From assembly GCA_963742535.1 (NCBI GenBank), contig CAVUMC010000002.1, forward strand, positions 558,001-622,000: a stretch of 64,000 bases of DNA. Direction: 5' to 3'. The stretch comes from VRUE01 sp963742535. GTDB taxonomy: Bacteria; Actinomycetota; Thermoleophilia; Solirubrobacterales; 70-9. Numbering within the stretch: the first letter of the stretch is position 1; each line of letters starts with the position of its first letter. Below are positions 39,845 through 48,268 of the stretch, piece after piece. The notes under the pieces were generated by a model. That model saw nothing but the letters and a program-made list of their open reading frames with translations, did not search any database and was not told where the DNA came from. Made by a program: the position numbers and the translations under genes.

Positions 39845-41215
39845 GTGGCTGAGAAGCAGTTCGACGCGATTGTGCTCGGCGCCGGCGCTCCAGGAGAGGT
39901 CTGCGCGGGCCGACTGGCCGACGGCGGGCTCTCCGTGGCGATCGTCGAGCAGCACCTGGTCGGCGGTGAGTGCTCTTACTACGCCTGCATGCCCTCGAAG
40001 GCGCTCTTGCGGCCGGCCGACCTGCTCGGCGAGGCGGAGCGACTGCCGGGCATCGCGGTCGACGGCAAGCTCGACGCCCGCGCCGTTCTCGCCCGTCGTG
40101 ACGAGGTCGTCCACGACCTCGACGACTCCGGGCAGCTGCCCTGGCTGGAAGAACGCGGGATCGAGCTCTTCCGCGGCAGCGGCAGGCTCGAAGGCGAGCG
40201 CCGGGTGCGGATCGGCGATGACCTGTTGACGGCGAATCGCGCCGTGGTCATCGCCACCGGCAGCGCCGCCGCGATGCCGCCGATCGAGGGCCTCGACTCC
40301 GTCGAAGCCTGGAACAACCGCGAGGGAACTACCTCGAAGCACGTCCCGGAGAGCATGATCGTGCTCGGCGGCGGCCCGGTTGGCTGTGAGCTCTCCCAAG
40401 CCTGGGCCTCGCTCGGTTGCCGCGTCACCCTGATCGAGGGCGGCCCCCGGGTGCTCGCTCGTGAGGAGGAATTTGCCGGCGAGGAGGTAGGTAAGGCGCT
40501 GCGCGATCAGCACGGAGTCGACCTGCGCACCGGCGCAAAAGCCACCAAAGTCAGTCGCAACAGCGACCTCGTCAGCATCGAGCTCGACGACGGCAGCGTC
40601 GTCACCGCCGCCGAGATCCTCGTCGCCACCGGCCGCACCCCGCGCACCAGAGAGATCGGTCTCGACAGCATCGGCGTCGAGACCAACGAGCACGGCTTCC
40701 TCGATAGCGACGACCGACTGCGAGTGGGCGACAGCGAGTGGCTCTACACGGTCGGCGACGTCAACGGCCGCGCACTCTTCACCCACATGGGCAAGTACCA
40801 GGCCTGGGTCGCCGCCGAAAACGTCCTTGGCCATACCGTCGAGACCGCCTCCGAAGGCATCGGCGTCCCCCGCGTCACCTTCACCGACCCCCAAGTGGCC
40901 GCGGTGGGCAAGACCCTCGCCCAGGCCAAGGAAGCTGGCATCAGCGCCCGCGCCATCGACGTCCCAACCGACGGCACCGCCGGCGCCAGCTTCCAAGGCA
41001 AGGACACCGGCGGCACTACCCGCATCGTCATCGACGAAGACAAGCAGGTCATCGTCGGCGCAACCTTCACCGGCTTCGAGACCGCCGACTTCCTCCACGC
41101 CGCCACCATCGCCATAGTCGGCGAGGTCCCGATGAAGAAGCTCAGACATGCGGTCGCGGCTTATCCCTCCCGCAGCGAGATCTGGCTGAAGCTCCTCGAG
41201 GCCTACGGCCTGTAG
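39845..41215 (+). CDS. Dihydrolipoamide-dehydrogenase-like FAD/NAD(P) oxidoreductase
   Basis: 456 aa. FAD loop VLGAGAPGEVCAG, redox-active disulfide GGECSYYACMPSKALL (CxxxxC), NAD(P) loop VLGGGPVGCELSQAWASLG, and the second FAD motif LYTVGDVNGRALFTHMGKYQAW. The C-terminal dimer domain follows (VPRVTFTDPQVAAVGKTL). Where lipoamide dehydrogenases have the catalytic HPTxSE, this protein has YPSRSE, so the His is replaced by Tyr. That weakens a lipoamide assignment; a related disulfide or quinone reductase is possible. No 2-oxoacid dehydrogenase genes are near. Confidence 0.85.
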   Translation: MAEKQFDAIVLGAGAPGEVCAGRLADGGLSVAIVEQHLVGGECSYYACMPSKALLRPADLLGEAERLPGIAVDGKLDARAVLARRDEVVHDLDDSGQLPWLEERGIELFRGSGRLEGERRVRIGDDLLTANRAVVIATGSAAAMPPIEGLDSVEAWNNREGTTSKHVPESMIVLGGGPVGCELSQAWASLGCRVTLIEGGPRVLAREEEFAGEEVGKALRDQHGVDLRTGAKATKVSRNSDLVSIELDDGSVVTAAEILVATGRTPRTREIGLDSIGVETNEHGFLDSDDRLRVGDSEWLYTVGDVNGRALFTHMGKYQAWVAAENVLGHTVETASEGIGVPRVTFTDPQVAAVGKTLAQAKEAGISARAIDVPTDGTAGASFQGKDTGGTTRIVIDEDKQVIVGATFTGFETADFLHAATIAIVGEVPMKKLRHAVAAYPSRSEIWLKLLEAYGL

Positions 41216-41251
41216 ACAAGCTTTCGAGAGGCGGCTGAGCCCGGCTGGGGA

Positions 41252-41363
41252 GAGCGAGCTTGGCAGGGGTGAAGCGTCTTGTACTTTTTGGGCGCAAACC
41301 TCGCGGCGTCAGCGATGATCCGCTTCATCCAAAAAGTTAAGCGAACCCCTGCCGAGCTCGCTC
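41252..41363. repeat. Dispersed 110-bp inverted-repeat element, copy B
   Basis: Arms of about 40 bp (41252-41290 with 41327-41363). The inner ends read CTTGTACTTTTTGGG and, on the other arm, CTTAACTTTTTGG, as in copy A at 30787-30896 but in the opposite orientation. The outer stem GAGCGAGCT...GGCAGGGG differs from copy A yet pairs fully, a covariation-like pattern. It lies 12 bp after the stop of the coiled-coil protein gene. Confidence 0.6.
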
Positions 41364-41375
41364 GTCACTACGGTC

Positions 41376-43079
41376 TTAGACGCGCGAGCGGCTCTTCAGC
41401 TCTTCAAGCGCGTCCTGGGGAAACCCCGGCACCTCGTCCAGCTCATCCACCGAGCCGAACCGCCCCAGCCGCTCGCGGTGAGCGAGCAGGCGTGTGGCCT
41501 GAGTGACCGAAAGGTTTTCGGCACGAAGCTGCTCGAAGGTGACCGAGTTGAGGTCAATCGTCCCGGCGGACGGAGCAATCGGCTCTGAGGGCGCCGCGGC
41601 AGCCGGGGGCGCCGGCTCGGGCGGCGGAGGCGGGGTCGGCGGCACCGGCGTGGGTGGTGGTGGGACCGGTGCAGGCGGTGGGGTTGGTGCGGGCGTCGGA
41701 GCCGGCGGCTCGGGCTGCGGCACCGGGGGGCCAGGATCGGGAGACGGTGGGATCGGCTCAGGCGCCGGTGACGGCACCGGCGGAGGCGGCTGTGGCGGCG
41801 GCGGGGACGCTTGCCCTGGGCCGGCCTGCACCGACTGGATCACCGCCTGCTCGGCTTCGGTGGCGCGGCGCTCGGCTTCGCGAGCACGCTCCTCGGCCTG
41901 GGCGACGCTGTCTCGAATCTCCTGCAGGCGCCGCTCGCGCTCGTCCTCCTCTGACTTCAGCTTTGCCAGTCGCTCGGCCTCGGCCGCGCGGCGTTCGGCT
42001 TCCTTGGTGCGCTCCTCGATCTGACGCAAGCGCTCCTGTGCTTCGGCCATCGCGCGCTCCTGTGCCTGACGTTCCTGCTCCAAGCGCTGCTCGGCTGTCT
42101 CCAGTCCTGCCGGTTCGGCGGCGGCCATTGGTGCGGCTGCCGCCGGTGGCGCCTGAGGGGGCACCGGCGGTGGTACCGCCGCCATGCCTTGAGTTATCTG
42201 CCCTGCCTCCGCACCCGCCGCGCGTGCCTCGGCTTCGTGCTGCAGGCGCTCGGCCTCCTGGATACGGCGATCCGCCTCAGCCCGGATCCGCTCCTCCTCG
42301 CGCTGGATCTCGGCGACCTTGTCGCGAACACGCTGTTCGGCGGTGGCCGGGTCCTCGTAGCCCACCGGGGCGCCGGGCACCGCGGCAACCGGCGGCATGC
42401 CCAAACCTGGGGTGGGCGGGACAGGCGCAGGCGGTGGCACGGCGGCGACTGGGGGTTGGGCCGGCGCGCCCGTTGGCGGCAGCGGGGCCGGGGGCGGAGT
42501 TGCAACGCCTCCCTGCTGAAGTTGTTCGCGCTCGTGCGCGGCACGCGCTTCGGTCAGCTGGCGCTCAGCCTTCGCCGCTTCCTTGCGTGCTCGGCGGCCG
42601 CCGGCAGGGACGCCACCGGCGGGCTTGCCGCGCCGTTCGGCCCGCTTCGCAACCCGCTCTTCCTTGCGCTTTTGCGCCTCTTCCTGGCGCCTTTTGCGGT
42701 GATCAAGACGCGCCGCCTTTTGTTGTTCGCGGGCCTGCTTGCGCTTGTCTTTGCCGCTCTGGGGCTGGCTCGGAGCCGCACCCGGCGGTGGCGGGGACCC
42801 AGCCGCCGACGGAGGGATCGCCTTTTCGGGTGAAGGCGGAGGCATGCCTGGTGCGCCGGGGGCCGGAGCAGCGCCCTGCTTCTTCTCTTTTTCTTTGCCC
42901 CGCCGGCGGTTGATGACAAGCAGGAGCAATAGAACCGCTGCAAGCAGGGCAGCGACGAGATATTGGATGTTGTCGCTGACGAAGCTCGCGGTCGGCAGCG
43001 AGTTGGCCTGCGCCTGGGCTGGCACGACCAGCGCGACGAGGGCTACCGCGGACAGGAGCGGGGCAATCCTGGAACGCAT
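41376..43079 (-). CDS. Membrane-anchored coiled-coil protein with C-terminal helix-hairpin-helix domain
   Basis: 567 aa. A signal peptide (about 1-25) and a transmembrane helix (NIQYLVAALLAAVLLLLLVI, about 37-56) are followed by basic and acidic coiled coils (about 110-200, 240-300, 325-425) separated by Pro-rich linkers (GAPAQPPVAAVPPPAPVPP and similar), a long Pro-rich stretch (about 430-500) and a ComEA-like HhH domain: IDLNSVTFEQLRAENLSVTQ then LGRFGSVDELDEVPGF. ComEA-type HhH domains bind DNA. It starts 10 bp after smpB. I know no named family with this order. Confidence 0.7.
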   Translation of the reverse strand: MRSRIAPLLSAVALVALVVPAQAQANSLPTASFVSDNIQYLVAALLAAVLLLLLVINRRRGKEKEKKQGAAPAPGAPGMPPPSPEKAIPPSAAGSPPPPGAAPSQPQSGKDKRKQAREQQKAARLDHRKRRQEEAQKRKEERVAKRAERRGKPAGGVPAGGRRARKEAAKAERQLTEARAAHEREQLQQGGVATPPPAPLPPTGAPAQPPVAAVPPPAPVPPTPGLGMPPVAAVPGAPVGYEDPATAEQRVRDKVAEIQREEERIRAEADRRIQEAERLQHEAEARAAGAEAGQITQGMAAVPPPVPPQAPPAAAAPMAAAEPAGLETAEQRLEQERQAQERAMAEAQERLRQIEERTKEAERRAAEAERLAKLKSEEDERERRLQEIRDSVAQAEERAREAERRATEAEQAVIQSVQAGPGQASPPPPQPPPPVPSPAPEPIPPSPDPGPPVPQPEPPAPTPAPTPPPAPVPPPPTPVPPTPPPPPEPAPPAAAAPSEPIAPSAGTIDLNSVTFEQLRAENLSVTQATRLLAHRERLGRFGSVDELDEVPGFPQDALEELKSRSRV

Positions 43080-43089
43080 TGACCCGAAG

Positions 43090-43575
43090 CTACCTCATCC
43101 GTCCCTTGAATTCCCGCTCGACTTCTCGGCGCACGTCACGGTCCGCGATGTCGCGGCGCCGATCGCGTCCCTCCTTGCCCCGCGCCAACGCCAGCTCGAC
43201 CTTTGCCCGCGAGCCTTTGAAGTAGATGCGGAGGGGAATCAGGGTCAGGCCTTTCTCCGCCGTCTTGCCGATCAATCTTTCGATCTCACCCTTGTGCAGG
43301 AGCAGCTTGCGCGGCCGTTCCGGCTCGTGATTCTCGCGGCTGGCCGGTTCGTAGGGCGGGATATGCAGCTTGCGCAGCCAGACCTCGCCCTTATCGACCA
43401 CCGCGTAGGAGTCGGTCATCTGAGCCTTGCCGTTGCGCAGGGACTTCACCTCGGAGCCCAGCAGGACGATCCCCGCCTCCATTTTTTCCACCGGTTCGAA
43501 TTTGTGCCGGGCGCGGCGATTGGTGGCGACGTCGCCCGATACTGGCTCGCGCTGCTTCTTCTGCTTCTTAGCCAT
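43090..43575 (-). CDS. smpB: SsrA-binding protein SmpB
   Basis: 161 aa from the ATG at 43575, overlapping the end of rnr by 8 bp. ATNRRARHKFEPVEKMEAGIVLLGSEVKSLRNGKA is the opening of the family (key: GIVLLGSEVKS), then PYEPASRENHEPERPRKLLLHKGEI and a basic C-terminal tail (KGREGRDRRRDIADRD-like) that follows mRNA in the ribosome. SmpB loads tmRNA onto stalled ribosomes. The ssrA gene lies 3.3 kb away on the same strand. Confidence 0.95.
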   Translation of the reverse strand: MAKKQKKQREPVSGDVATNRRARHKFEPVEKMEAGIVLLGSEVKSLRNGKAQMTDSYAVVDKGEVWLRKLHIPPYEPASRENHEPERPRKLLLHKGEIERLIGKTAEKGLTLIPLRIYFKGSRAKVELALARGKEGRDRRRDIADRDVRREVEREFKGRMR

Positions 43576-45175
43576 CCACATACTCCAAATCGACGCGGCC
43601 GCGCTCAGCCGCGACGTCGCTGACGCGGACGGATATCGGATCGCCGAGGCGCAGAGTCGCCTTTGACTCGCGCCCAACCAACGCCGTCTCGGTTTCATTC
43701 AGCTCGAAACGCTCGACCCCCATCGTCCGTGCCGGCAGGAAGCCCTCATAAGCATCGCCAAGCTCACCGGCAAAGGCGACGAAGGCGCCGGCGCGAATGA
43801 CCCCCGAGACTTCGCCGTCGAATTCGCTCTCCCCCCCGCGCTCGGCGAGCTCGCGCCGCAAGAGGTAGGCGGCGCAGACGTCGTCACCGTCGCGCTCGAT
43901 CCGCGCCGCCTCGCGCTCCTGCTCGCTGCAGTGCCAGGCCACCTCACGCGCCTCAGCCGCTCGCGGTGGCTCCTCCCCCTCCCCCAGTGTCGCCAGCAGC
44001 GCCCGGTGCACGAGCAGGTCGGGATAGCGCCGGATTGGCGAGGTGAAGTGGCAATAAGCGGGGCTGCCGAGACCGGCGTGACCGCTGTTGCGGTCGCTGT
44101 AGGAGGCCTGCATCAGGGAACGGAGCACGAGCGATGTATACGCCCCTCGGCCGTGACCGCGCCGTGCCGCCTCGGCGGCCACCAGGCGGCTTGCCTCGGC
44201 GACAACGCGTCCTGCCTCGGCGGGAGCTAGCCCTCCTCGCAACGGCGGGGTCGGCACGCCGAGCGCCGCCAACTGCTCGATCAAGCGCTCGATGCGCTGT
44301 GGGTCGGGCTGCGGATGCACCCGGTAGACCGTCGGCACCCGCTTGCGCTCGAGCAGCTGTGCGACCTGTTCGTTGGCGAGGATCATCAGGCGCTCGATCA
44401 GGCGGTGCGACTCGGTCTGCGGGACGCGACGAGCGCCGCTGACTTCACCCGCGGGGTCGAAACGGAACTCCGGCTCCGCCGAGTCGACGTCCAGCCCCGT
44501 CGCACCGCGTCTCTCGGACAGCGAAGCCGCGGCCTGGCGCGCCACGGCGAGGGGCTCGGCCACCGCCTCGGGGGCGCTCTCCCGACCGTCGAAGACGCGA
44601 TCGAGCTGGTCGTAATCAAGGCGGGCGCGGGAGCGGATCAGGCTGCGGTAGAAGCCGGCCGAGCGGGGCTCCCCGCCGGCACCGAGCTCGATCTCCGCGG
44701 TTACCGCCAGCCGCTCGACGTGCGGCGCCAAGCTGCAGGCGTCCTCACTGAGGGCGCGGGGCAACATCGGCTCAACCGTGCCCGGCACGTAGGTGCTGTT
44801 GGCCCGGTGGCGCGCCTCGAGGTCGAGCGGGGTGCCGGGCTTTACGTGGGCGGCCACGTCGGCGATGTGGATCCAAACCCGCGCCCCATCCCCGTCGCGC
44901 TGGGCCGAGATCGCATCGTCGAAATCGCGCGCCGTCACCGGATCGATCGTGAAGGTGGGCAACTCGGTGAGATCGCGGCGGCGCCCCGGAGAGCGCTCAA
45001 CCGCATCGGCGATTCGGCCGGCTTCTGCCTCGAGCGCCGGCGGGAAGCCACGCTGGTCGAGCCGATCTTCGAGCAACCGCCCCATCGCCTCGCGGGCGTT
45101 GCGAGGCTCCTCGCGCCGCCTGCCGCCGCGCTGCCGCTGGCGCTCTCGGTAGTAGCGCCAGTCCTTCTTGCTCAC
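43568..45175 (-). CDS. rnr: RNB-domain exoribonuclease (RNase II/R family), short form
   Basis: 535 aa, well under the 700-800 of typical RNase R. The RNB core is complete: FTIDPVTARDFDDAISA has the four active-site Asp; SDRNSGHAGLGSPAYCHFTSPIRRYPDLLVHRALL is the second conserved block (key residues GHAGL and TSPIRRYPD). A C-terminal S1-like domain follows (FDGEVSGVIRAGAFVAFAG). The N-terminal cold-shock domains are absent. It degrades structured RNA 3'-5' and works with tmRNA in RNase R systems. It overlaps ctp (ATGA) and smpB (8 bp). Confidence 0.88.
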   Translation of the reverse strand: MSKKDWRYYRERQRQRGGRRREEPRNAREAMGRLLEDRLDQRGFPPALEAEAGRIADAVERSPGRRRDLTELPTFTIDPVTARDFDDAISAQRDGDGARVWIHIADVAAHVKPGTPLDLEARHRANSTYVPGTVEPMLPRALSEDACSLAPHVERLAVTAEIELGAGGEPRSAGFYRSLIRSRARLDYDQLDRVFDGRESAPEAVAEPLAVARQAAASLSERRGATGLDVDSAEPEFRFDPAGEVSGARRVPQTESHRLIERLMILANEQVAQLLERKRVPTVYRVHPQPDPQRIERLIEQLAALGVPTPPLRGGLAPAEAGRVVAEASRLVAAEAARRGHGRGAYTSLVLRSLMQASYSDRNSGHAGLGSPAYCHFTSPIRRYPDLLVHRALLATLGEGEEPPRAAEAREVAWHCSEQEREAARIERDGDDVCAAYLLRRELAERGGESEFDGEVSGVIRAGAFVAFAGELGDAYEGFLPARTMGVERFELNETETALVGRESKATLRLGDPISVRVSDVAAERGRVDLEYVDG

Positions 45176-46362
45176 TGCTGCGCCTGCCGCGCCAGCACCC
45201 CCAGAGCGCGTTCCAGGCCCTCGTCCGGGACCGTGCGCAAATTGTCGATCGCCTTCACGTCCGGGTGGATGCCGTGGCTCTGCGCCAAATTGACGCCATC
45301 GGGCGTGAAGTACTCGCCGATCGTCAGCTTCAGCGCGCCACCGTTCGAGAGCCCGATCTCCTGCTGGAAGACCCCCTTGCCGTAGGAACGCGTGCCCACC
45401 ACCGTCGCGTCGGCGTCGTCGGCGAGCGCCGCGGTGAGGATCTCGGCCGCCGAGGCGGTGTTGCGGTCGATCAGCACCACCAACGGCAATTTCGGCAGAT
45501 TGTCACCGACCGTCTTATAGACGGAATGGCCCTGGGTGCGGGAATCGGTCGTGACCACGACTTCGTCCTTGGGCAGGAAGACGCTTGCCGTCAACACCGC
45601 CTCCTCGAGCAGGCCGCCGCCGTTGCCGCGCAGGTCGAGCACGATCCCTTCCGCGCCTTCTTCCTGGACCTGTTCGACCGCTTTGCGCAGCAGCGCATGA
45701 GCGCCTTCGCTGAAGGAGATCAGGCGCACATAGCCGAGCTTGCGCCCGTGGACATCCTCGACTTTGTGCGTCACCACCGGCAGCGCGATTTGGGCGCGGG
45801 TGACTTCGAGCTGGCGGGCGTCGCCGCCCTTGGGGCCCTTGACTCCGATCGTCACCTCGGTGCCTTCCGGCCCTTTGATCTTTTCGGTCGAGACGATGCT
45901 GTTCTGGCCGGCGATCGAGTCGCCGTTTACGGAGACGATCAGTTCGCCCGCCTTTATCCCCGCCTCCTCGGCCGGAGAGTGCGGAAAGACTTTGTCGACC
46001 CGCAGCCCCTGCTTCACTTCCGAGACACTGAGGCCGATGCCGGAGAAGCGCCCGGCGATCGCTTCATTGAAGTGAGCCAGTGCTTCCGGTGAGAAGTAAT
46101 CGGAGAAACGGTCCTTGTGGCGGCGGCGCAGCTCGCGGACCATGCCCTGCAGCGAGGCGTTGGTCAGCTCGGTCGAGCCGACCTGCCGGTAGTAGTTGTC
46201 TTCAATCAGTTCGGTCGCTTCGAGGTTGAGGCCAGCGCTGTCATCGACGAAGTGTTCGCGGAAGAATTCGGGCAGCTTGCCGGGGTGGCCGCCGAGCCAG
46301 ATGCCGGCGCAGAGGACAGCGACCAAGGCGACCGCAAGGGCCGCGATCCGCGTCGCCTTCAA
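45172..46362 (-). CDS. S41-family C-terminal processing peptidase
   Basis: 396 aa. An N-terminal anchor helix (IAALAVALVAVLCAGIWLGG) is followed by a PDZ domain (about 110-195: GIGLSVSEVKQGLRVDKVFPHSPAEEAGIKAGELIVSVNG in pieces) and the catalytic S41 domain: DLRGNGGGLLEEAV, then DRNTASAAEIL with the nucleophile Ser and GTRSYGKGVFQ with the general-base Lys. It acts outside the cell on protein C-termini. Cotranscribed with ftsX upstream and rnr downstream. Confidence 0.92.
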   Translation of the reverse strand: MKATRIAALAVALVAVLCAGIWLGGHPGKLPEFFREHFVDDSAGLNLEATELIEDNYYRQVGSTELTNASLQGMVRELRRRHKDRFSDYFSPEALAHFNEAIAGRFSGIGLSVSEVKQGLRVDKVFPHSPAEEAGIKAGELIVSVNGDSIAGQNSIVSTEKIKGPEGTEVTIGVKGPKGGDARQLEVTRAQIALPVVTHKVEDVHGRKLGYVRLISFSEGAHALLRKAVEQVQEEGAEGIVLDLRGNGGGLLEEAVLTASVFLPKDEVVVTTDSRTQGHSVYKTVGDNLPKLPLVVLIDRNTASAAEILTAALADDADATVVGTRSYGKGVFQQEIGLSNGGALKLTIGEYFTPDGVNLAQSHGIHPDVKAIDNLRTVPDEGLERALGVLARQAQQ

Positions 46363-46369
46363 AGCGCGC

Positions 46370-47299
46370 TCAGACCTTCAGGAAGCGACGCAGGGTGACG
46401 CCGGAGCCAATCGCGGAGACCAGCACCGAAGCGGCGAAGAGGATCGCCACCAGGGCGGGGAAGGAAAGCGTGCTGTTGTTCTGGGCCGCCAGGAACGAGA
46501 AGGTGTCGCTCAGCGGGTCGACGATCGTGATCTTGCCCAGCCACAGGATCAGTATGGCTACCAGGCCACCCGCGAAGCCGACCACGACGCCCTCAATCAT
46601 GAAGGGCCAGCGGATGAACCAGCGGGTCGCGCCGACCAGCCGCATCACCTCGACCTCGCGGCGGCGGGTGTAGATCGAGAGCCGGATCGTGTTGCCGACC
46701 AGCATCAGCGAGGCGAGGATCAAGAGCGCCGTGATCACGGTCAGGACGATCTTCAGCGCGCTCGTCACCTGCTCGATCTTCTTGCCGCCCTGCTGCTGTT
46801 CGAAGGTCGGGTTTTCGGCGTTGATGATCGGCGAGATCGGCTTCGGCTTCCCGTTCGGCCCGGGGGGCGCGACGGCGGTGCGGGTCGCTTCGAGGTTGCT
46901 TGCATCGTCGGGCGTAACCGAGAAGTTGCCCGGCAGCGGGTTGTACCCGTGCAGCTGCGTGATCGATTCTTCGACTTTGGCCTTGCCGTAGGAGGCCTTG
47001 AATTCAGCCAGCGCCTGGTCCTTGCTGATGAATTTCACCGACTCCACGTGCGGGATCGCTTCCAGCTTGCCCTGCAGGGCATCGATTTCGGCCGGCGTGG
47101 CGTCGTCGTAGACCGGCACGCGGAATTCGAGGCTCTGGCGGATCTCGCTGCTCTTCGCCTGCGTGGTCTGGAAGATCGGGATCAGCACCCCGAGCAGGAT
47201 CACCGTCGTCACCGTGGTGACGATCGCGGCCATGCTCGGTGCCCCGTTGCGGCGCAGCGCGCGGAAAGCCTCAGCGATGAAAAAGGGAAGCTTGGACAT
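46370..47299 (-). CDS. ftsX: Cell-division protein FtsX (permease-like)
   Basis: 309 aa with four transmembrane helices: one near residues 22-44, then an extracellular domain (about 50-190), then three (TVITALLILASLMLVGNTIRL, GVVVGFAGGLVAILILWLG, VAILFAASVLVSAIGSGVTL). RRREVEVMRLVGATRWFIRWPFMIEG is the conserved cytoplasmic loop. With FtsE it controls wall hydrolases during division. It starts immediately after ftsE. Confidence 0.93.
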   Translation of the reverse strand: MSKLPFFIAEAFRALRRNGAPSMAAIVTTVTTVILLGVLIPIFQTTQAKSSEIRQSLEFRVPVYDDATPAEIDALQGKLEAIPHVESVKFISKDQALAEFKASYGKAKVEESITQLHGYNPLPGNFSVTPDDASNLEATRTAVAPPGPNGKPKPISPIINAENPTFEQQQGGKKIEQVTSALKIVLTVITALLILASLMLVGNTIRLSIYTRRREVEVMRLVGATRWFIRWPFMIEGVVVGFAGGLVAILILWLGKITIVDPLSDTFSFLAAQNNSTLSFPALVAILFAASVLVSAIGSGVTLRRFLKV

Positions 47300-48163
47300 C
47301 TAGATCAGCGCGTCGTGTCCGTTGGTCTGGCCCTCGGGGGCGACGCCCATTTCGGCCCTCATACGCACGCCGAACTCGGTCGTCGACTCCTCGGTGTAGC
47401 CGCCGCTGACCTCGTCGCGGACGACGCGGCCCTCGTAGAGCTCGATCACGCGGCGGCGCATGTTGTCGACCATCTCGCGGTCGTGGGTGACGACGACGAC
47501 GGTCGTGCCGGTCTTATTGATCCGGTAGAGCAGCTGCATCACCCCGATCGAGGTGACCGGGTCGAGGTTGCCGCTGGGCTCGTCGGCGAGCAATAGCGGC
47601 GGGTGGTTGACGAAGGCACGGGCGATCGAGACGCGCTGCTGCTCGCCACCGGAGAGCTGGTCGGGGAAGCTGTTGAGCTTGGTCGAGAGACCGACCAAGC
47701 GGAGAATCTCGGGGACCTTGCTGCGGATCTGGGCGCGGGGAGCGCCGATCACTTGCAGCGCGTAGGCAACGTTGTCGTAGACGGTGCGATCGGGCAGCAA
47801 CTTGAAGTCCTGGAAGACGGTGCCGATGTTGCGTCGCAGCTGCGGAATCTTCTTCTCTGACATGGCGCCGATGTCGCGGCCGGCGATATGGACGCTGCCC
47901 TCGGTCGCCTCCTCATCGCGAATCAGGGTCTTGATCAGGGTCGACTTGCCGCAGCCCGTGGGACCGACGAGGAAGAGGAACTCACCGCGGTCGACGGCCA
48001 ACGAGACCCGGTCGAGCGCCATGTGGCCGCCCGGGTAGACCTTGGTCACGTCGCGCAGCTCGATGATCGGCTTGCCGCCAGGACGCCGGCGACGCGCATC
48101 GTCGCCGCCCCGCTGCTTCGGCGGCTCGCTGTCATCGCTCTTTCGTCTCCTAAGTCTGGCCAT
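47300..48163 (-). CDS. ftsE: Cell-division ATP-binding protein FtsE
   Basis: About 287 aa from the ATG at 48163 with AAGGAG 8 nt upstream. An Arg-rich extension of some 35 residues precedes the ABC domain. Walker A is GPTGCGKSTLIKTL, the signature QLSGGEQQRVSIARA, Walker B LLLADEPSGNLDP. A C-terminal extension of about 45 residues follows the usual end. FtsE energises FtsX. First gene of the ftsE-ftsX-ctp-rnr-smpB operon. prfB, its common neighbour, lies 15 kb to the right. Confidence 0.93.
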   Translation of the reverse strand: MARLRRRKSDDSEPPKQRGGDDARRRRPGGKPIIELRDVTKVYPGGHMALDRVSLAVDRGEFLFLVGPTGCGKSTLIKTLIRDEEATEGSVHIAGRDIGAMSEKKIPQLRRNIGTVFQDFKLLPDRTVYDNVAYALQVIGAPRAQIRSKVPEILRLVGLSTKLNSFPDQLSGGEQQRVSIARAFVNHPPLLLADEPSGNLDPVTSIGVMQLLYRINKTGTTVVVVTHDREMVDNMRRRVIELYEGRVVRDEVSGGYTEESTTEFGVRMRAEMGVAPEGQTNGHDALI

Positions 48164-48268
48164 ACCCGCGCTCCTTCTGCGAACACAGGGTGACTCCTGC
48201 GAGCCACCGGGCACGCAATTCCGCGCCCAAAACCGCCAGATGAGGCCTAGGAACCCGCGTGACAGCGA

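Noticed and set aside
41376..43079. TonB-like or mycobacterial Wag31-like assignment for the coiled-coil protein
   Set aside because: The Pro-rich linkers recall TonB, but there is no TonB C-terminal domain, and the end of the protein is a helix-hairpin-helix; the DivIVA N-terminal motif is absent.
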